Assembly: GCF_003289925.1 (NCBI RefSeq)
Contig: NZ_QLZQ01000001.1
Coordinates: 682,001-746,000, forward strand
DNA: 64,000 nucleotides
Direction: 5' to 3'
Source of the DNA: Planococcus maitriensis
GTDB taxonomy: Bacteria; Bacillota; Bacilli; Bacillales_A; Planococcaceae
A program made the position numbers and the translations under genes. The stretch's first letter is position 1, and every line of letters begins with the position of its first letter. The notes below the pieces were generated by a model, which was not told the origin of the DNA, made no database searches, and worked only from the letters and a program-made list of their open reading frames with translations. Positions 44,489-53,503 of this stretch are shown here, in pieces.

Positions 44489-44614
44489 TTGTGCTGAAAA
44501 CGCAGTGTAAAGTTTGTTAAGTATTGATGAAGACTGTCGCCAAAGGGGTTACGGAAACGGGAAAATCGGTTAGCCTAGAAGTGAAAGCAGACCCATTCGA
44601 AGGAGGACGATCGT

Positions 44615-44983
44615 TTGAAGATTTCTGCTCTGAACATTTCACTTTCGGCATTCGCTTTTGGACTGGTATTCACGGCACATTTCGATCCTGCGACTTTGGC
44701 AAGCGAGAATTCACCGGGCGGCAAAAAACATGAGCCGGGGCGTGAAGTGATCGAACGCTTAGGCCCTCACGGCGATGTGGATCAAGAATTGGAACAGCTG
44801 GAACGGCAGGTGGGCAGCAAAGATATATTGACGATCGATGAATATCAGGATATTCAAAGCCAGTTGGACGAATTGCTGCAACGCGTGAATGAGCAAGCTA
44901 AAGCGAGCGGGAAAGCGGACGCAGAATTATTCGGCGAGGTCTTGGAGTTGCAGGAATCGGTGAACGGAATCGATGTCCGCTGA
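44615..44983 (+). CDS. small secreted helical protein, unknown
   Basis: 122 aa, TTG start with GAAGGAGG upstream, which is convincing. A probable signal peptide (ISALNISLSAFAFGLVFTAHFDPATLA) is followed by a highly charged, mostly helical mature part with heptad-like Leu/Ile spacing (VDQELEQLERQVG, IQSQLDELLQRVNEQ), so a coiled coil is likely. A terminator follows. No family recognised; the overlapping reading at 44524 lacks a ribosome site and is discarded. Confidence 0.6.
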   Translation: MKISALNISLSAFAFGLVFTAHFDPATLASENSPGGKKHEPGREVIERLGPHGDVDQELEQLERQVGSKDILTIDEYQDIQSQLDELLQRVNEQAKASGKADAELFGEVLELQESVNGIDVR

Positions 44984-45018
44984 CTCTGTAGAGGGTTGCA
45001 ATAGGCACGAGTGCAGGA

Positions 45019-45044
45019 AGCGATGCTGAGGCATTGCTTTTTTT
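45019..45044 (+). terminator. terminator after the secreted helical protein gene
   Basis: AGCGATGC / GCATTGCT with one wobble, then TTTTTT. The rest of the 45045-45466 gap shows no gene; a TATAAT at 45417 may serve the next gene. Confidence 0.7.
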
Positions 45045-45466
45045 AGTGGAAATTACACTTATTAGGGGGAGGCCAGCCCAAACGGGAGACAATTATTCGG
45101 GGATGGGACAGAACGTAAACTATCCATTTGGCTGTCTGGCCCAATTAAGTGACATAAACCGCAAAAAAAGAAGCTTTTATAATGTACCGAAGCTGGCAAG
45201 CCCTAATCTCCTACTCCATATTTCCAAAGCATTTCCCAAAAGAACGAGACCTTATTTTTATTCGATTTTTGGAGAAGGCAAGAAAATCAACGCTTCAAAC
45301 GCTTTTCATACATACAAAGGCCTACTGATTACCGTTCTGAATTTTGAATTTTATTACCAATTGAGAACAAAATATTACAAAGGCAACCTAAGGTGGAGGT
45401 TTGGCGTTCTAAGGTTTATAATGAAGAAAATTCGGGGATGAATTATGTCCGGCAGGAGGTACAGCT

Positions 45467-46906
45467 ATGAAATGCACTAAGTGTGGCACGATGAATGATG
45501 AGTCTGCAAAGTTCTGTGATAATTGCGGAGCGCCGCTTGCCACAAGAAAGCAACGCAAACCGAAGCGCAATAAATTCGTTTATGCGCTCGTATTGTTGGC
45601 CGTATTATTGGGGCTTGGATTTGGACTAGGGCAGCTATTGGGCGAGGAAGAGCCGGAAGTGGCATTGCCGCAGGAAGATACCGAGGCGTCTGAGGAGGTT
45701 CCTGAAGAGGTGCCTGAGGAAGAACCGGTGGAAGAAGAGCCGGCGGAAGAGGAAATGCCGGTAGAAGAACCGGAAACGCAAGTGTCTTCTGAAGAACCGG
45801 TAGAGGGTACCGTGACAAAAGCGGAAAATATCACCCATCCTTCCGACCAGGAAGAAAAAGTCGAGCCGAAGAAAAAAGACAAGACGGCCATCATTAAAGA
45901 CGCACAGTCACGCGTCTACACCATCTTGACGGAAGGCGGCCAGGGGTCCGGGTTCCTGTTTACGGAAACGGGCATGGTCGTGACAAACGCTCACGTTGTG
46001 TCAGGGTACACGGATGTCATCGTGCGCAATATCAATGGCCAGGACCATGAAGGGACAGTCGTCGGTATTTCAGCTGAATCCGACATCGCCTTGATCCAAG
46101 TGAATGATTTAACGGGCATCGAGCCTTTGGAAGTCGAGATGGCAGCAACCGATGTGGGGACCGAAGTTATCGCGCTCGGCAGCCCGTCCGGTTTTGAGAA
46201 TACCGCGTCTATGGGTTATTTGACGGGCATCGACCGTGATTTCTACCAGGAGTTCACGTATGAGAATATCTACCAGATCGATGCGGCGCTTGCGCCGGGT
46301 TCAAGCGGCGGTCCGCTTCTTGACGCAGGAACAGGGAAAGTGATCGGCATCAATTCACTGCTTTTCCCTGAAGGGGATTCAATCGGATTCTCCATCCCGC
46401 TCTATTCGATGTATGACCAATTGGATGCGTGGGCGAAGAATCCGATGAGCCGTGAAGCGGTCGCCAAGATTTTCCCGGTCTACGATGATTTCGACAGCAG
46501 CTATGAAGATGAAAACTACGAATTCGATTACAGCACGACACATGAATTCACCGAAGAGTCGTTGACGGAATTTGTCGTGAGCTATCAGGAATTCTACGAA
46601 CTGGCATTGCAGGAAGAAGATTTCTATTATGTCCAGAACTTGCTGGTCTACCAAAGCGATATCTACAATAGCATGATCGAGTACATCGACCAGATTGCCG
46701 GCAAAAACATGGAGCATATTTTCAACAAGCTTGATATCACCAATATCGAAATCAAGGAAGACCATGCCCTTGTCCATACGGAAGAAGCATTCGAGTTCAA
46801 GGATGCGGAAGGCAATTGGTCGGTGCAGGAACGCACGAAAGTTTATACGATCGTCATGGACGATTACGGATTCTTCTATATTTCCGATATCGTCAACGTG
46901 GAATAG
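45467..46906 (+). CDS. membrane-anchored trypsin-like protease with N-terminal zinc ribbon
   Basis: 479 aa. Residues 1-22 are a zinc ribbon (CTKCGTMN...FCDNCGAPL). One membrane helix follows (FVYALVLLAVLLGLGFGLGQLL), then a very acidic E/P-rich linker (about 60-120), an S1C trypsin-like domain (about 140-320) with His in TNAHVV, Asp in ESDIALIQV and Ser in APGSSGGPLL, and a C-terminal alpha/beta domain (about 370-479). The ribbon should be cytoplasmic and the protease outside, so the protein could couple an inside signal to outside cleavage. Unlike HtrA it has no PDZ domain. RBS GGCAGGAGG upstream. The C-terminal domain resembles those of zinc-ribbon anchor proteins such as TcaA/YvbJ types only loosely. 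Confidence 0.85.
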   Translation: MKCTKCGTMNDESAKFCDNCGAPLATRKQRKPKRNKFVYALVLLAVLLGLGFGLGQLLGEEEPEVALPQEDTEASEEVPEEVPEEEPVEEEPAEEEMPVEEPETQVSSEEPVEGTVTKAENITHPSDQEEKVEPKKKDKTAIIKDAQSRVYTILTEGGQGSGFLFTETGMVVTNAHVVSGYTDVIVRNINGQDHEGTVVGISAESDIALIQVNDLTGIEPLEVEMAATDVGTEVIALGSPSGFENTASMGYLTGIDRDFYQEFTYENIYQIDAALAPGSSGGPLLDAGTGKVIGINSLLFPEGDSIGFSIPLYSMYDQLDAWAKNPMSREAVAKIFPVYDDFDSSYEDENYEFDYSTTHEFTEESLTEFVVSYQEFYELALQEEDFYYVQNLLVYQSDIYNSMIEYIDQIAGKNMEHIFNKLDITNIEIKEDHALVHTEEAFEFKDAEGNWSVQERTKVYTIVMDDYGFFYISDIVNVE

Positions 46907-46908
46907 TG

Positions 46909-46941
46909 AAAAGCCCTGAATGAGAATTCAGGGCTTTTCTC
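46909..46941 (+). terminator. terminator after the zinc-ribbon protease gene
   Basis: AAAAGCCCTGAAT-GAG-AATTCAGGGCTTTTC. Confidence 0.85.
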
Positions 46942-46967
46942 AGCTTGTGGAGAAAGGTAAGAAGTGG

Positions 46968-47173
46968 TATTTTCCGAAGCTTATCGCTCGCTTTCCGTGG
47001 GCTCGCGCCAAAGCCTCCTCAGCCGCTGCGCATCTTGCGGGGTCTCGGTCGTCTCGTCGCTTACGCTGTTCCACTGGAAAGATAAAATTGACCTGCGGGA
47101 GACATTATCTTTGCGAAAGTAATGCGCGGCATTATTGAGCAGAAGGGTTTACGAGCGAACGCTTCCCCAAATA
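46968..47173 (+). repeat. intergenic repeat family C, copy C2 with internal insertion
   Basis: The left arm TATTTTCCGAAGCTTATCGC (46968 onward) equals that of C1 and the right end GAGCGAACGCTTCCCCAAATA (near 47153-47173) matches C1 with one change. The middle is about 80 bp longer and largely unrelated, containing AGATAAAATTG...CATTATCT. Confidence 0.7.
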
Positions 47174-47257
47174 CTTAGATAGATCATTGATTTTTGAAAG
47201 TACTAAAAACCAATTCCATTCTAATTCGAAATGTATTAATAGACTTTTCTATTGAAT

Positions 47258-47297
47258 AAAAAAGACCGCAGCTTCCTTTAGGAAGTCTGCGGTCTTT
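47258..47297 (-). terminator. terminator of the sortase gene
   Basis: AAAGACCGCAG.CTTCCT / AGGAAG.CTGCGGTCTTT; the minus strand ends in CTTTTTTATT. Confidence 0.87.
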
Positions 47298-47300
47298 CGT

Positions 47301-47984
47301 TTAGCTGCTCGAGATGAGGTCAGCTACGAGAATATAGCGTTCTGGCGCATAGCCGACGAAATCGAAAGGATAGCACGTCGAGACCGTCAACGTCGCCCTC
47401 GGTTTCGGGACGATGACGGTACGGTCGTCTTCATCGACAATGCGCACTTGGCGGACGCGGTAAGTGAACGTGCCATCAGCGGTATTGACGATGAACTCGT
47501 CCCCTTTGCCGACTTTTCCAAGTTCCCGGAATACCGTATCGCGATGCCCCGACAGAACGGAGTTGTCGGATTGCCCCGGCAGGACGCTTCCCGCATAATG
47601 GCCGACGCCTTTCTCCAATTCGTCTTCATCGGTGCCGTGGATGATCGGCAGGCTTGCCCCGAGTTTCGGGATGATCAATTCGCCTATCAAGTCACCGATT
47701 TGTGGATCTGTCGGATACTGGATGTCTTTCGGGAGTTGGGCTACTTCTTTAGTTTCTTCGATTGGACCCTGTGGGGATTCATTCGGCGCAGCATCCGGCA
47801 GAGAGACTTCAGCGTTTGTCGTCTGGAGCTTGGGCGCGAAATCCTCTGCAGCGACTGAATCCGCTTTATATAGAAGGTAGCCTTTCGCGAAAGTTGCTGC
47901 TTGCGTGCCGCTGAACCAAAGGCCGAAGCCGATCATTCCCGCTGCCGCCATTGTCATTAGCCAGGAAATTTTCTTTTTGTTCAT
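47301..47984 (-). CDS. class D sortase
   Basis: 227 aa. An N-terminal membrane helix (WLMTMAAAGMIGFGLWFSG) precedes the sortase beta-barrel. Catalytic residues are present: His in VLSGHRDTVFREL, Cys in LTVSTCYPFDFVG and Arg in APERYILVA. The CYPF pattern is typical of class D enzymes, which cut LPXTA-type signals. The upstream gene ends in exactly such a signal (LPKTA), and the two overlap by ATGA, so this is a dedicated sortase-substrate pair. Confidence 0.92.
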   Translation of the reverse strand: MNKKKISWLMTMAAAGMIGFGLWFSGTQAATFAKGYLLYKADSVAAEDFAPKLQTTNAEVSLPDAAPNESPQGPIEETKEVAQLPKDIQYPTDPQIGDLIGELIIPKLGASLPIIHGTDEDELEKGVGHYAGSVLPGQSDNSVLSGHRDTVFRELGKVGKGDEFIVNTADGTFTYRVRQVRIVDEDDRTVIVPKPRATLTVSTCYPFDFVGYAPERYILVADLISSS

Positions 47985-49159
47985 GCTGCGCGCTTCACCC
48001 GCGAACGCCTGAACAACCAGACACCGAATGCGGCAAAGCCAAGCCCGACAGCAGCGTTTTGGGCGAAATCACTGGCCGTTTTCGGCAACTTTCCGCCCTT
48101 GACAGTTTGGTTCGTGTTATCAGCGGGCTTTTTGGGCGGCGGTGTAACCGCCGGTGTGCTGTCTTCCAATTCTTTTCCGGTATCGATGATGAGCTCCGAC
48201 CCGAACATGTCCGCTGTCAACAAGATATCCGCCAGAAAATCGCCTTGCAGATTATAGAGTTCGATCAGGAGGTCATATCCGTCCGTCGACTCAAGGGAAA
48301 TGAGGGATTGGACGCTCATTTCTTTTTTCTCATCGCCTTTGACGAAATAGTACTTGGCTTCCATTTCGAAGATTTCCATGAATTCGTCGTAGATTGACAG
48401 GAGTTCCGCGATTTGTTCGGCGGATAATTCGGTCACCGTGGAGAATTCCTCGATTGCCATCATGCGCTCGCTGAGTTCCATCAAGCGTTCTTCGAATTGC
48501 GGATTCGTGTAATCAAGCGTTTCAAAATGCTGGGCGAGGCGTTCAAGTTCCTGTTCAGTCAAGCCGAATTCAGCGAATACGCCCTCCAAATCCATGTCAA
48601 ACAGCCAGTCTTCCTGATAGAACATGATGGAGCTCTCCAAGTCCTCGATGAATTCATAATTGGCGATTGAATCATCGAATAAGTTAAGGAATTCCTCCAG
48701 TTCTTCTTTGGAAGCAAAGCCGAAATCCTCAAGCAATAAAGCTAAGTTCGCCTCGGTGATCGGCGTCAATGTTTGATCGAAATTCACGTAGAAATCGACC
48801 GAGCCTTCCAGTTCTTCCATAAAAATAATGAAATCCCCATCCAATACATCCACACCTTCATCCAAGTCGCCGAATTCCTCTAGAAGGCTGTTCAATTCAG
48901 CCCGTGTCAAGCCGTATGTGTCCATGATTTGTGCAATGCCCTCTTCTGTGAGAGGTGTGCCGAGTTCCCTGGAAGAATAAAAATCATCCAGCGTCCAACC
49001 TTTGCTATCCAGGTAATCGATGTAATCCGCTTTTTCCCAGCCAATTTCGGCCAATAAGCGGTTAAAACCGCGGTCGTCCTCTGAAATGGCAAGCGCCGGA
49101 ACCGTCCCGATCGCGATAGCCAATAAGAGGGCAGTGATCATTGTTAACGCACCCTTCAT
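47981..49159 (-). CDS. processed acidic surface protein with LPXTA sorting signal
   Basis: 392 aa. Signal peptide (ITALLLAIAIGTVPALA), then a long, very acidic, helical region built of repeats that alternate L-T-E-x-x-L and D-F-I-x-F-M-E-E-L-E patterns (about residues 30-270). A Pro/Thr-rich stalk (STPAVTPPPKKPAD) leads to LPKTA, a membrane helix and an RRSRVKR tail. This is the layout of the acidic LPXTA surface proteins found beside their own class D sortase. RBS GGAGGATT upstream of 49159. Likely wall-anchored; binding partner unknown, with cation binding possible given the charge. Confidence 0.88.
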   Translation of the reverse strand: MKGALTMITALLLAIAIGTVPALAISEDDRGFNRLLAEIGWEKADYIDYLDSKGWTLDDFYSSRELGTPLTEEGIAQIMDTYGLTRAELNSLLEEFGDLDEGVDVLDGDFIIFMEELEGSVDFYVNFDQTLTPITEANLALLLEDFGFASKEELEEFLNLFDDSIANYEFIEDLESSIMFYQEDWLFDMDLEGVFAEFGLTEQELERLAQHFETLDYTNPQFEERLMELSERMMAIEEFSTVTELSAEQIAELLSIYDEFMEIFEMEAKYYFVKGDEKKEMSVQSLISLESTDGYDLLIELYNLQGDFLADILLTADMFGSELIIDTGKELEDSTPAVTPPPKKPADNTNQTVKGGKLPKTASDFAQNAAVGLGFAAFGVWLFRRSRVKRAA

Positions 49160-49313
49160 TTGAATCCTCCTATATGTGTAATAAATGGAATATCTAGAAT
49201 AGTATAGTCTTGAAGTAAGTCTTCTGGAATAGGTCTATTTGATTATAAAAAGTGTTTTCCAATTGAAAATCGTTAGCTTTTCGAAATTAAAAGAAATAAT
49301 TGTTCGAATTGTC

Positions 49314-49360
49314 TTGCTTTTTAATTATTCATTATCGTATAGTCTATACAATAATGAATA
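49314..49360 (+). promoter_or_regulatory. promoter and 35-bp palindromic operator of the 49375 regulator
   Basis: Bases 49326-49360 form an inverted repeat with 17-bp arms around a central T (left arm begins TATTCATTATCG, right arm ends ATAATGAATA) and only one mismatch. A promoter TTGCTT (49314-49319), 18 bp, TATAGT (49338-49343) lies within it. It ends 14 bp before the ATG, consistent with autoregulation. Confidence 0.75.
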
Positions 49361-49374
49361 GATGAGGTGAAAAC

Positions 49375-50700
49375 ATGCACCGACATTTACTTGTGCCGGA
49401 CGCCGTTGAAGAGGTCATGGCCATGCACGATGAAGACATCATCATCACTAACCGGGAAGGGCGCATCATTAAAGTAACGGAAATGAGCGGCTTGCATTAT
49501 GGGTTGGAACCTTCCGCTTTGCTGGGCCGGTCGATCTATGAGTTGGAACAGGAAGGTGTCTTTACGCCAGCTGTCACGCCGCTTGTGATCGAACGAAAGA
49601 AAAAAATGGCGCTCGTCCAGCAGACCGCAGCCGGCAAAAAAATGCTCATCACCGGAATGCCGGTATTCGATGAACAGCGTGAAGTGGAATATGTCATCAG
49701 CTATTCCTATGAAGTGTCGGAGTTGATGGTCATGAAAGAATACCTGGAATCGCTCGAAACGGAGATGGACCGGGTCAAGGGGGAGTTGGCATATTTGCGC
49801 GGCAGGCAGTTGCCTGTGGAGGGAATCATTGCCCACAGCGCACAATCCGAACGTGCGCTGCGCAGCGCCATGAAGATGGCGGAATACGATGCTTCCCTCG
49901 TGATTGAAGGCCCGCGTGGAACCGGCAAAAGCCTATTTGCCAAATTGATTCACCAACATAGCGCCAAAAGGGATGAAGCCTTTATCGAAGTCGATTGCGG
50001 ATCTATCCCGGAAACGATCTTCATTGAATCGTTCGAAGGCGAAGGCGGCTATTTCAGCCTAGCGGAAGGCGGCACGCTCGTTTTGAACGAAATTGACCAG
50101 CTATCAGCCCGGACGCAGTCGATACTTGAAAAAATGCTTGCGAAAAAACGCGACATCCGGCTGATCGCCATCAGCGAAACTTCGCTGGAAGAGCGTATGC
50201 AAGATGGCGGATTCCGCGAAGCTTTATTCTACCTATTGCATGTTTCACTTATCAGGCTTTCGGGGCTGCGTGAACGGCCGGAAGACCTGGAAGCGTTCTT
50301 GTCGCAGACGCTCGAGGAACTCGGGGATAAATACGGCACCCGGAAAAAGCTGGCGGATCCGGCGTATGTCCATCTATTGCAGCTTGAATGGAAAGGCAAT
50401 TTCCGGGAAGTGCGCAATGTGCTCGAACGCAGCTATCTCGAAAGCGAGCACGCTGAAATCCAGCTCGGGGATCTTCCCGCGAGCTACCGCCCGGCAAAAG
50501 ACGAACAGGTCGGCATCGAACTTGAAGGCCGCACCTTGCCGCATCTGCTTGACGTGGTCGAGAAGAAAGTGCTGGAGAACGCCAAGAAACGCTACCGGAC
50601 GACGACTGAAATGGCGGAAAGGCTCGGCATCAGCCAGCCGTCCGTCGTGCGCAAACTGAAAAAGCATGCCATTGCAACAGGAAAGGATGAAGACTTATGA
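49375..50700 (+). CDS. PAS-AAA-HTH regulator lacking GAFTGA (TyrR/RocR-like)
   Basis: 441 aa. A PAS domain (about 10-115), a short coiled linker, an AAA domain resembling sigma54 activators (about 150-370) and a C-terminal Fis/TyrR-type HTH ([23 protein letters not shown]). Walker A is present (GPRGTGKS, 179-186). The sigma54-contact GAFTGA loop is deleted: the sequence passes from [10 protein letters not shown] straight to the SLAEGGTL block. Walker B reads LVLN238EI in place of LxLDEI, and an arginine-finger position (YYRLN in relatives) is FYLLH. It therefore probably does not hydrolyse ATP or act on sigma54. It overlaps the aminotransferase gene by ATGA and likely controls it in response to a ligand of the PAS domain. 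Confidence 0.87.
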   Translation: MHRHLLVPDAVEEVMAMHDEDIIITNREGRIIKVTEMSGLHYGLEPSALLGRSIYELEQEGVFTPAVTPLVIERKKKMALVQQTAAGKKMLITGMPVFDEQREVEYVISYSYEVSELMVMKEYLESLETEMDRVKGELAYLRGRQLPVEGIIAHSAQSERALRSAMKMAEYDASLVIEGPRGTGKSLFAKLIHQHSAKRDEAFIEVDCGSIPETIFIESFEGEGGYFSLAEGGTLVLNEIDQLSARTQSILEKMLAKKRDIRLIAISETSLEERMQDGGFREALFYLLHVSLIRLSGLRERPEDLEAFLSQTLEELGDKYGTRKKLADPAYVHLLQLEWKGNFREVRNVLERSYLESEHAEIQLGDLPASYRPAKDEQVGIELEGRTLPHLLDVVEKKVLENAKKRYRTTTEMAERLGISQPSVVRKLKKHAIATGKDEDL

Positions 50701-52007
50701 CAACGAAACAAACACAGGGCTGGATGGAAATGACGAACTCGATCGGCAATCTGCTGGCGCCGAGCATGGCGAAAGACCACCCGAATCTTCCGGTCGTCAA
50801 AGCGGAAGGATGTTATTACTACGGGGCGGATGGGCGCACCTATTTGGATTTTACCTCAGGGATCGCGGTGGAGAATGTCGGCCATCGCCATCCGAAAGTC
50901 GTCCAGGCAATCAAGGACGGGGCGGACCAGTTGATTCACGGCCCATCCGGCGTCATCATCTATGAATCGATCTTGAAGCTGGCATATGAACTCCAGCAAA
51001 TCATGCCCGGAAAACTGGATAATTTCTTTTTCGCCAATAGCGGGACAGAGGCCATCGAAGGCGGCATCAAGCTTGCGAAATACGTCACGAAACGCCCGTA
51101 CGTAGTGTCGTTCACCGGCTGTTTCCATGGCCGGTCGATGGGCGCGCTCAGCGTGTCGACGTCGAAAAGCAAATACCGCAAGCACATGCAGCCGTCTTGG
51201 CTGACCTATCAATTGCCTTATGCCCATCCGGATGATTTGCCTGAAGGGGCGGATCCTTCTGTGTTCTTCCCTGAAAAACTGGAGCGCGATATGGAAAAGC
51301 TCTTCAATCACCAAGTAACGCCCGAAGAAGTCGCCTGCATCATCCTGGAGCCGGTGCTCGGGGAAGGCGGTTACATCATCCCGCCGAAAGAATGGCTCGA
51401 GAAAGTCCGTGAAATCTGCGACCGCCACGGTATCCTGTTGATATTCGATGAAGTGCAGACCGGCTTCGGCCGCACCGGCAATTGGTTCGCTGCCCAGACC
51501 TTTGGCGTCACGCCTGACATCATGGCTGTGGCGAAAGGCATCGCTGCCGGGCTTCCGCTCAGTGCGACAGTCGCATCGAAAGAATTGATGGATCAATGGC
51601 CGCTCGGCACGCACGGGACGACATTCGGCGGCAATCCGCTCGCTTGTTCCGCAGCGCTTGCATCGATCGAAGTGCTGAAAGAAGAGCGGCTATTGGAGAA
51701 TGCCCGGACGCTCGGTGCTTATGCATTGGAGGAGTTGGGCAAGCTGAAGCGAAAACATCCGGCCATCCGAGAAGTGCGTGGCGTCGGGCTGATGATCGGC
51801 ATCGAATTGACGGACCCCAAAACAGGGCGCCCGGACGGCGAAGCGGTCATGACGGTATTGGACGACTGCCTGAAGCAAGGGGTGCTGTTCTATTTGTGCG
51901 GCAATTCAGGGGAAGTCATCCGGATGATTCCGCCGCTGACGGTCACAAAAGAACAGATCAATGAGGGCATCAAAGTACTGGACAAGGCATTGGCGAATTT
52001 GCAGTAA
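50697..52007 (+). CDS. class III aminotransferase (GabT/omega-aminotransferase-like)
   Basis: 436 aa. PLP fold-type I subgroup II features: [49 protein letters not shown], the [10 protein letters not shown] block and [16 protein letters not shown] with the Schiff-base Lys. It moves an amino group from an omega-amino acid such as GABA or beta-alanine, or an ornithine-like substrate, to a 2-oxoacid. Its start overlaps the regulator's stop, and the next gene is a membrane transporter, so the three form a catabolic unit for an unidentified amine. Confidence 0.92.
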   Translation: MTTKQTQGWMEMTNSIGNLLAPSMAKDHPNLPVVKAEGCYYYGADGRTYLDFTSGIAVENVGHRHPKVVQAIKDGADQLIHGPSGVIIYESILKLAYELQQIMPGKLDNFFFANSGTEAIEGGIKLAKYVTKRPYVVSFTGCFHGRSMGALSVSTSKSKYRKHMQPSWLTYQLPYAHPDDLPEGADPSVFFPEKLERDMEKLFNHQVTPEEVACIILEPVLGEGGYIIPPKEWLEKVREICDRHGILLIFDEVQTGFGRTGNWFAAQTFGVTPDIMAVAKGIAAGLPLSATVASKELMDQWPLGTHGTTFGGNPLACSAALASIEVLKEERLLENARTLGAYALEELGKLKRKHPAIREVRGVGLMIGIELTDPKTGRPDGEAVMTVLDDCLKQGVLFYLCGNSGEVIRMIPPLTVTKEQINEGIKVLDKALANLQ

Positions 52008-52043
52008 CAATTGAAGGGGATTTTACAAAAGGGGGAAACGTTC

Positions 52044-53408
52044 ATGACCAGCATTCCAAAAGAGAAACAGGCCTTATCGTCATCCGCAACATGGAAATTC
52101 ATCATCCCATCCTTGATCGGGGCATTATTATTCCTTGTCCCAGTTTCATATGATGGGCAAATTACGATCGGGGTCGGCATTCTGGCCTCATTCCTGCTAT
52201 CGACATTCGGGGAGTGGATTCCTGGCTTCATCTTAATTCTTCTCGGCTTCTCGGCATTCGCAGGCTTGGCGGCGACGGTCGCGAAACCCGGCTTTATCCG
52301 GAATTCAGAAATGCTTCGCCCGATTTTCATCATCGTGCCCGTCAGCTTGGCAATCCGCTTTCTCGGATTTGCGGTCGGCATCATGGCGTTCTATGAAATC
52401 GGCCCGCAAGCGATTGCATCGCGCAATACAGGCGGCGTCGTGCTTTACGATCTGGCGCCGGTGCTGTTGACCTGGTTCTTGTTTGCCGGCATTCTCCTGC
52501 CGCTCCTCGTCGAGTTCGGCTTGATGGAATTCGTGGGAACTTTGCTCAATAAAATCATGCGCCCGGTGTTCACGCTTCCGGGGCGTTCTTCGATCGATGC
52601 GATGGCTTCCTGGATGGGCGCTGCGCCTGTCGGGGTCTTGGTAACGATGAAACAATACGATGAAGGCTATTACACGAAACGCGAAGCTGCGGTCATCGCG
52701 ACGACGTTCTCGATCGCTTCAGTCGCATTCAGCCTAGTCGTCGCAAATGTCATCGGGATCGGCCACCTGTTCCTGCCGTTCTATCTGGCGGTTTCAGTCG
52801 CCTGCCTCGTCGCGGCTGTCATCATGCCGCGCATTCCGCCATTGTCGCGCAAAACCGATACATACCGGGAAGGTGTCGGGAAACAAATCGACGACAGCGT
52901 TCCGGAAAATGTTTCCTTGCTCAAATGGGGATTTGAAGCCGCACGCTTGAAAGCGAGCCAAGCCGCAAGCGGCAAGAAACTGGCGCAGTCGGGCATCGGC
53001 ACGGTCATGGATATCTGGCTTGGCTTGATCCCGCTGGTCATGGCTCTCGGAACGGCCGCTTTGGTCATCGCGGAATATACGCCGATTTTCCGCATCATCG
53101 CTTATCCGCTCATTCCGCTGCTGACGCTTCTGGGCTTGCCGGAAGCGGCGCAAGCGGCACCGACTTTATTGGTCGGATTCGCGGATATGTTCCTGCCCGC
53201 AGTGCTCGGGAGCGGGATCGAAAGCGATTTGACGAAATTCGTCATCGCCGGCATGTCGCTTACGCAATTGATCTATATGTCGGAAATCGGCATCTTGATC
53301 CTGCGTTCGAACATCCCGGTAAAGTTCTGGGAACTGTTGGCCATCTTCCTGTTGCGCACAGCGATCACCTTGCCGGTCATCGTCCTGTTCGCCCATCTTT
53401 TCATATAA
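52044..53408 (+). CDS. YjiH-family transporter (nucleoside-recognition/GATE domain)
   Basis: 454 aa with about ten membrane helices. The GATE-type blocks are visible: SIDAMASWMGAAPVGVLVTMKQYDEGYYTKREAAVIATTFSIASVAFSLVV (abbreviated here to the A-S-W-M-G-A-A and Y-T-K-R-E-A-A signatures) and a C-terminal repeat with LLVGFADMFLPAVLGSGIESD. The family is annotated as YjiH-like. ATG 52044 follows AAAGGGGG. It is in one unit with the regulator and aminotransferase; uptake or export of the aminotransferase substrate is inferred from this linkage. Confidence 0.87.
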   Translation: MTSIPKEKQALSSSATWKFIIPSLIGALLFLVPVSYDGQITIGVGILASFLLSTFGEWIPGFILILLGFSAFAGLAATVAKPGFIRNSEMLRPIFIIVPVSLAIRFLGFAVGIMAFYEIGPQAIASRNTGGVVLYDLAPVLLTWFLFAGILLPLLVEFGLMEFVGTLLNKIMRPVFTLPGRSSIDAMASWMGAAPVGVLVTMKQYDEGYYTKREAAVIATTFSIASVAFSLVVANVIGIGHLFLPFYLAVSVACLVAAVIMPRIPPLSRKTDTYREGVGKQIDDSVPENVSLLKWGFEAARLKASQAASGKKLAQSGIGTVMDIWLGLIPLVMALGTAALVIAEYTPIFRIIAYPLIPLLTLLGLPEAAQAAPTLLVGFADMFLPAVLGSGIESDLTKFVIAGMSLTQLIYMSEIGILILRSNIPVKFWELLAIFLLRTAITLPVIVLFAHLFI

Positions 53409-53411
53409 GCA

Positions 53412-53441
53412 GGAGTCTCCGCAATCGCGGAGGCTTTTTTG
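53412..53441 (+). terminator. terminator after the YjiH gene
   Basis: GTCTCCGC-AATC-GCGGAGGC followed by six T residues. Confidence 0.85.
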
Positions 53442-53503
53442 TTTTTGGAAATAAATGCTATACTCACAAGTAAACGACTGTGTTTGGAAAGGTGAGGAGA
53501 ACC

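Noticed and set aside
45034-45441. 135-codon frame in the gap before the zinc-ribbon protease
   Set aside because: Its start lies in the preceding terminator tail, it lacks a ribosome site and its composition does not look coding.
49375-50700. Annotation as a sigma54-dependent activator
   Set aside because: The GAFTGA loop is absent, Walker B Asp is Asn, and a sigma70-type promoter, not a -24/-12 element, precedes the operon.
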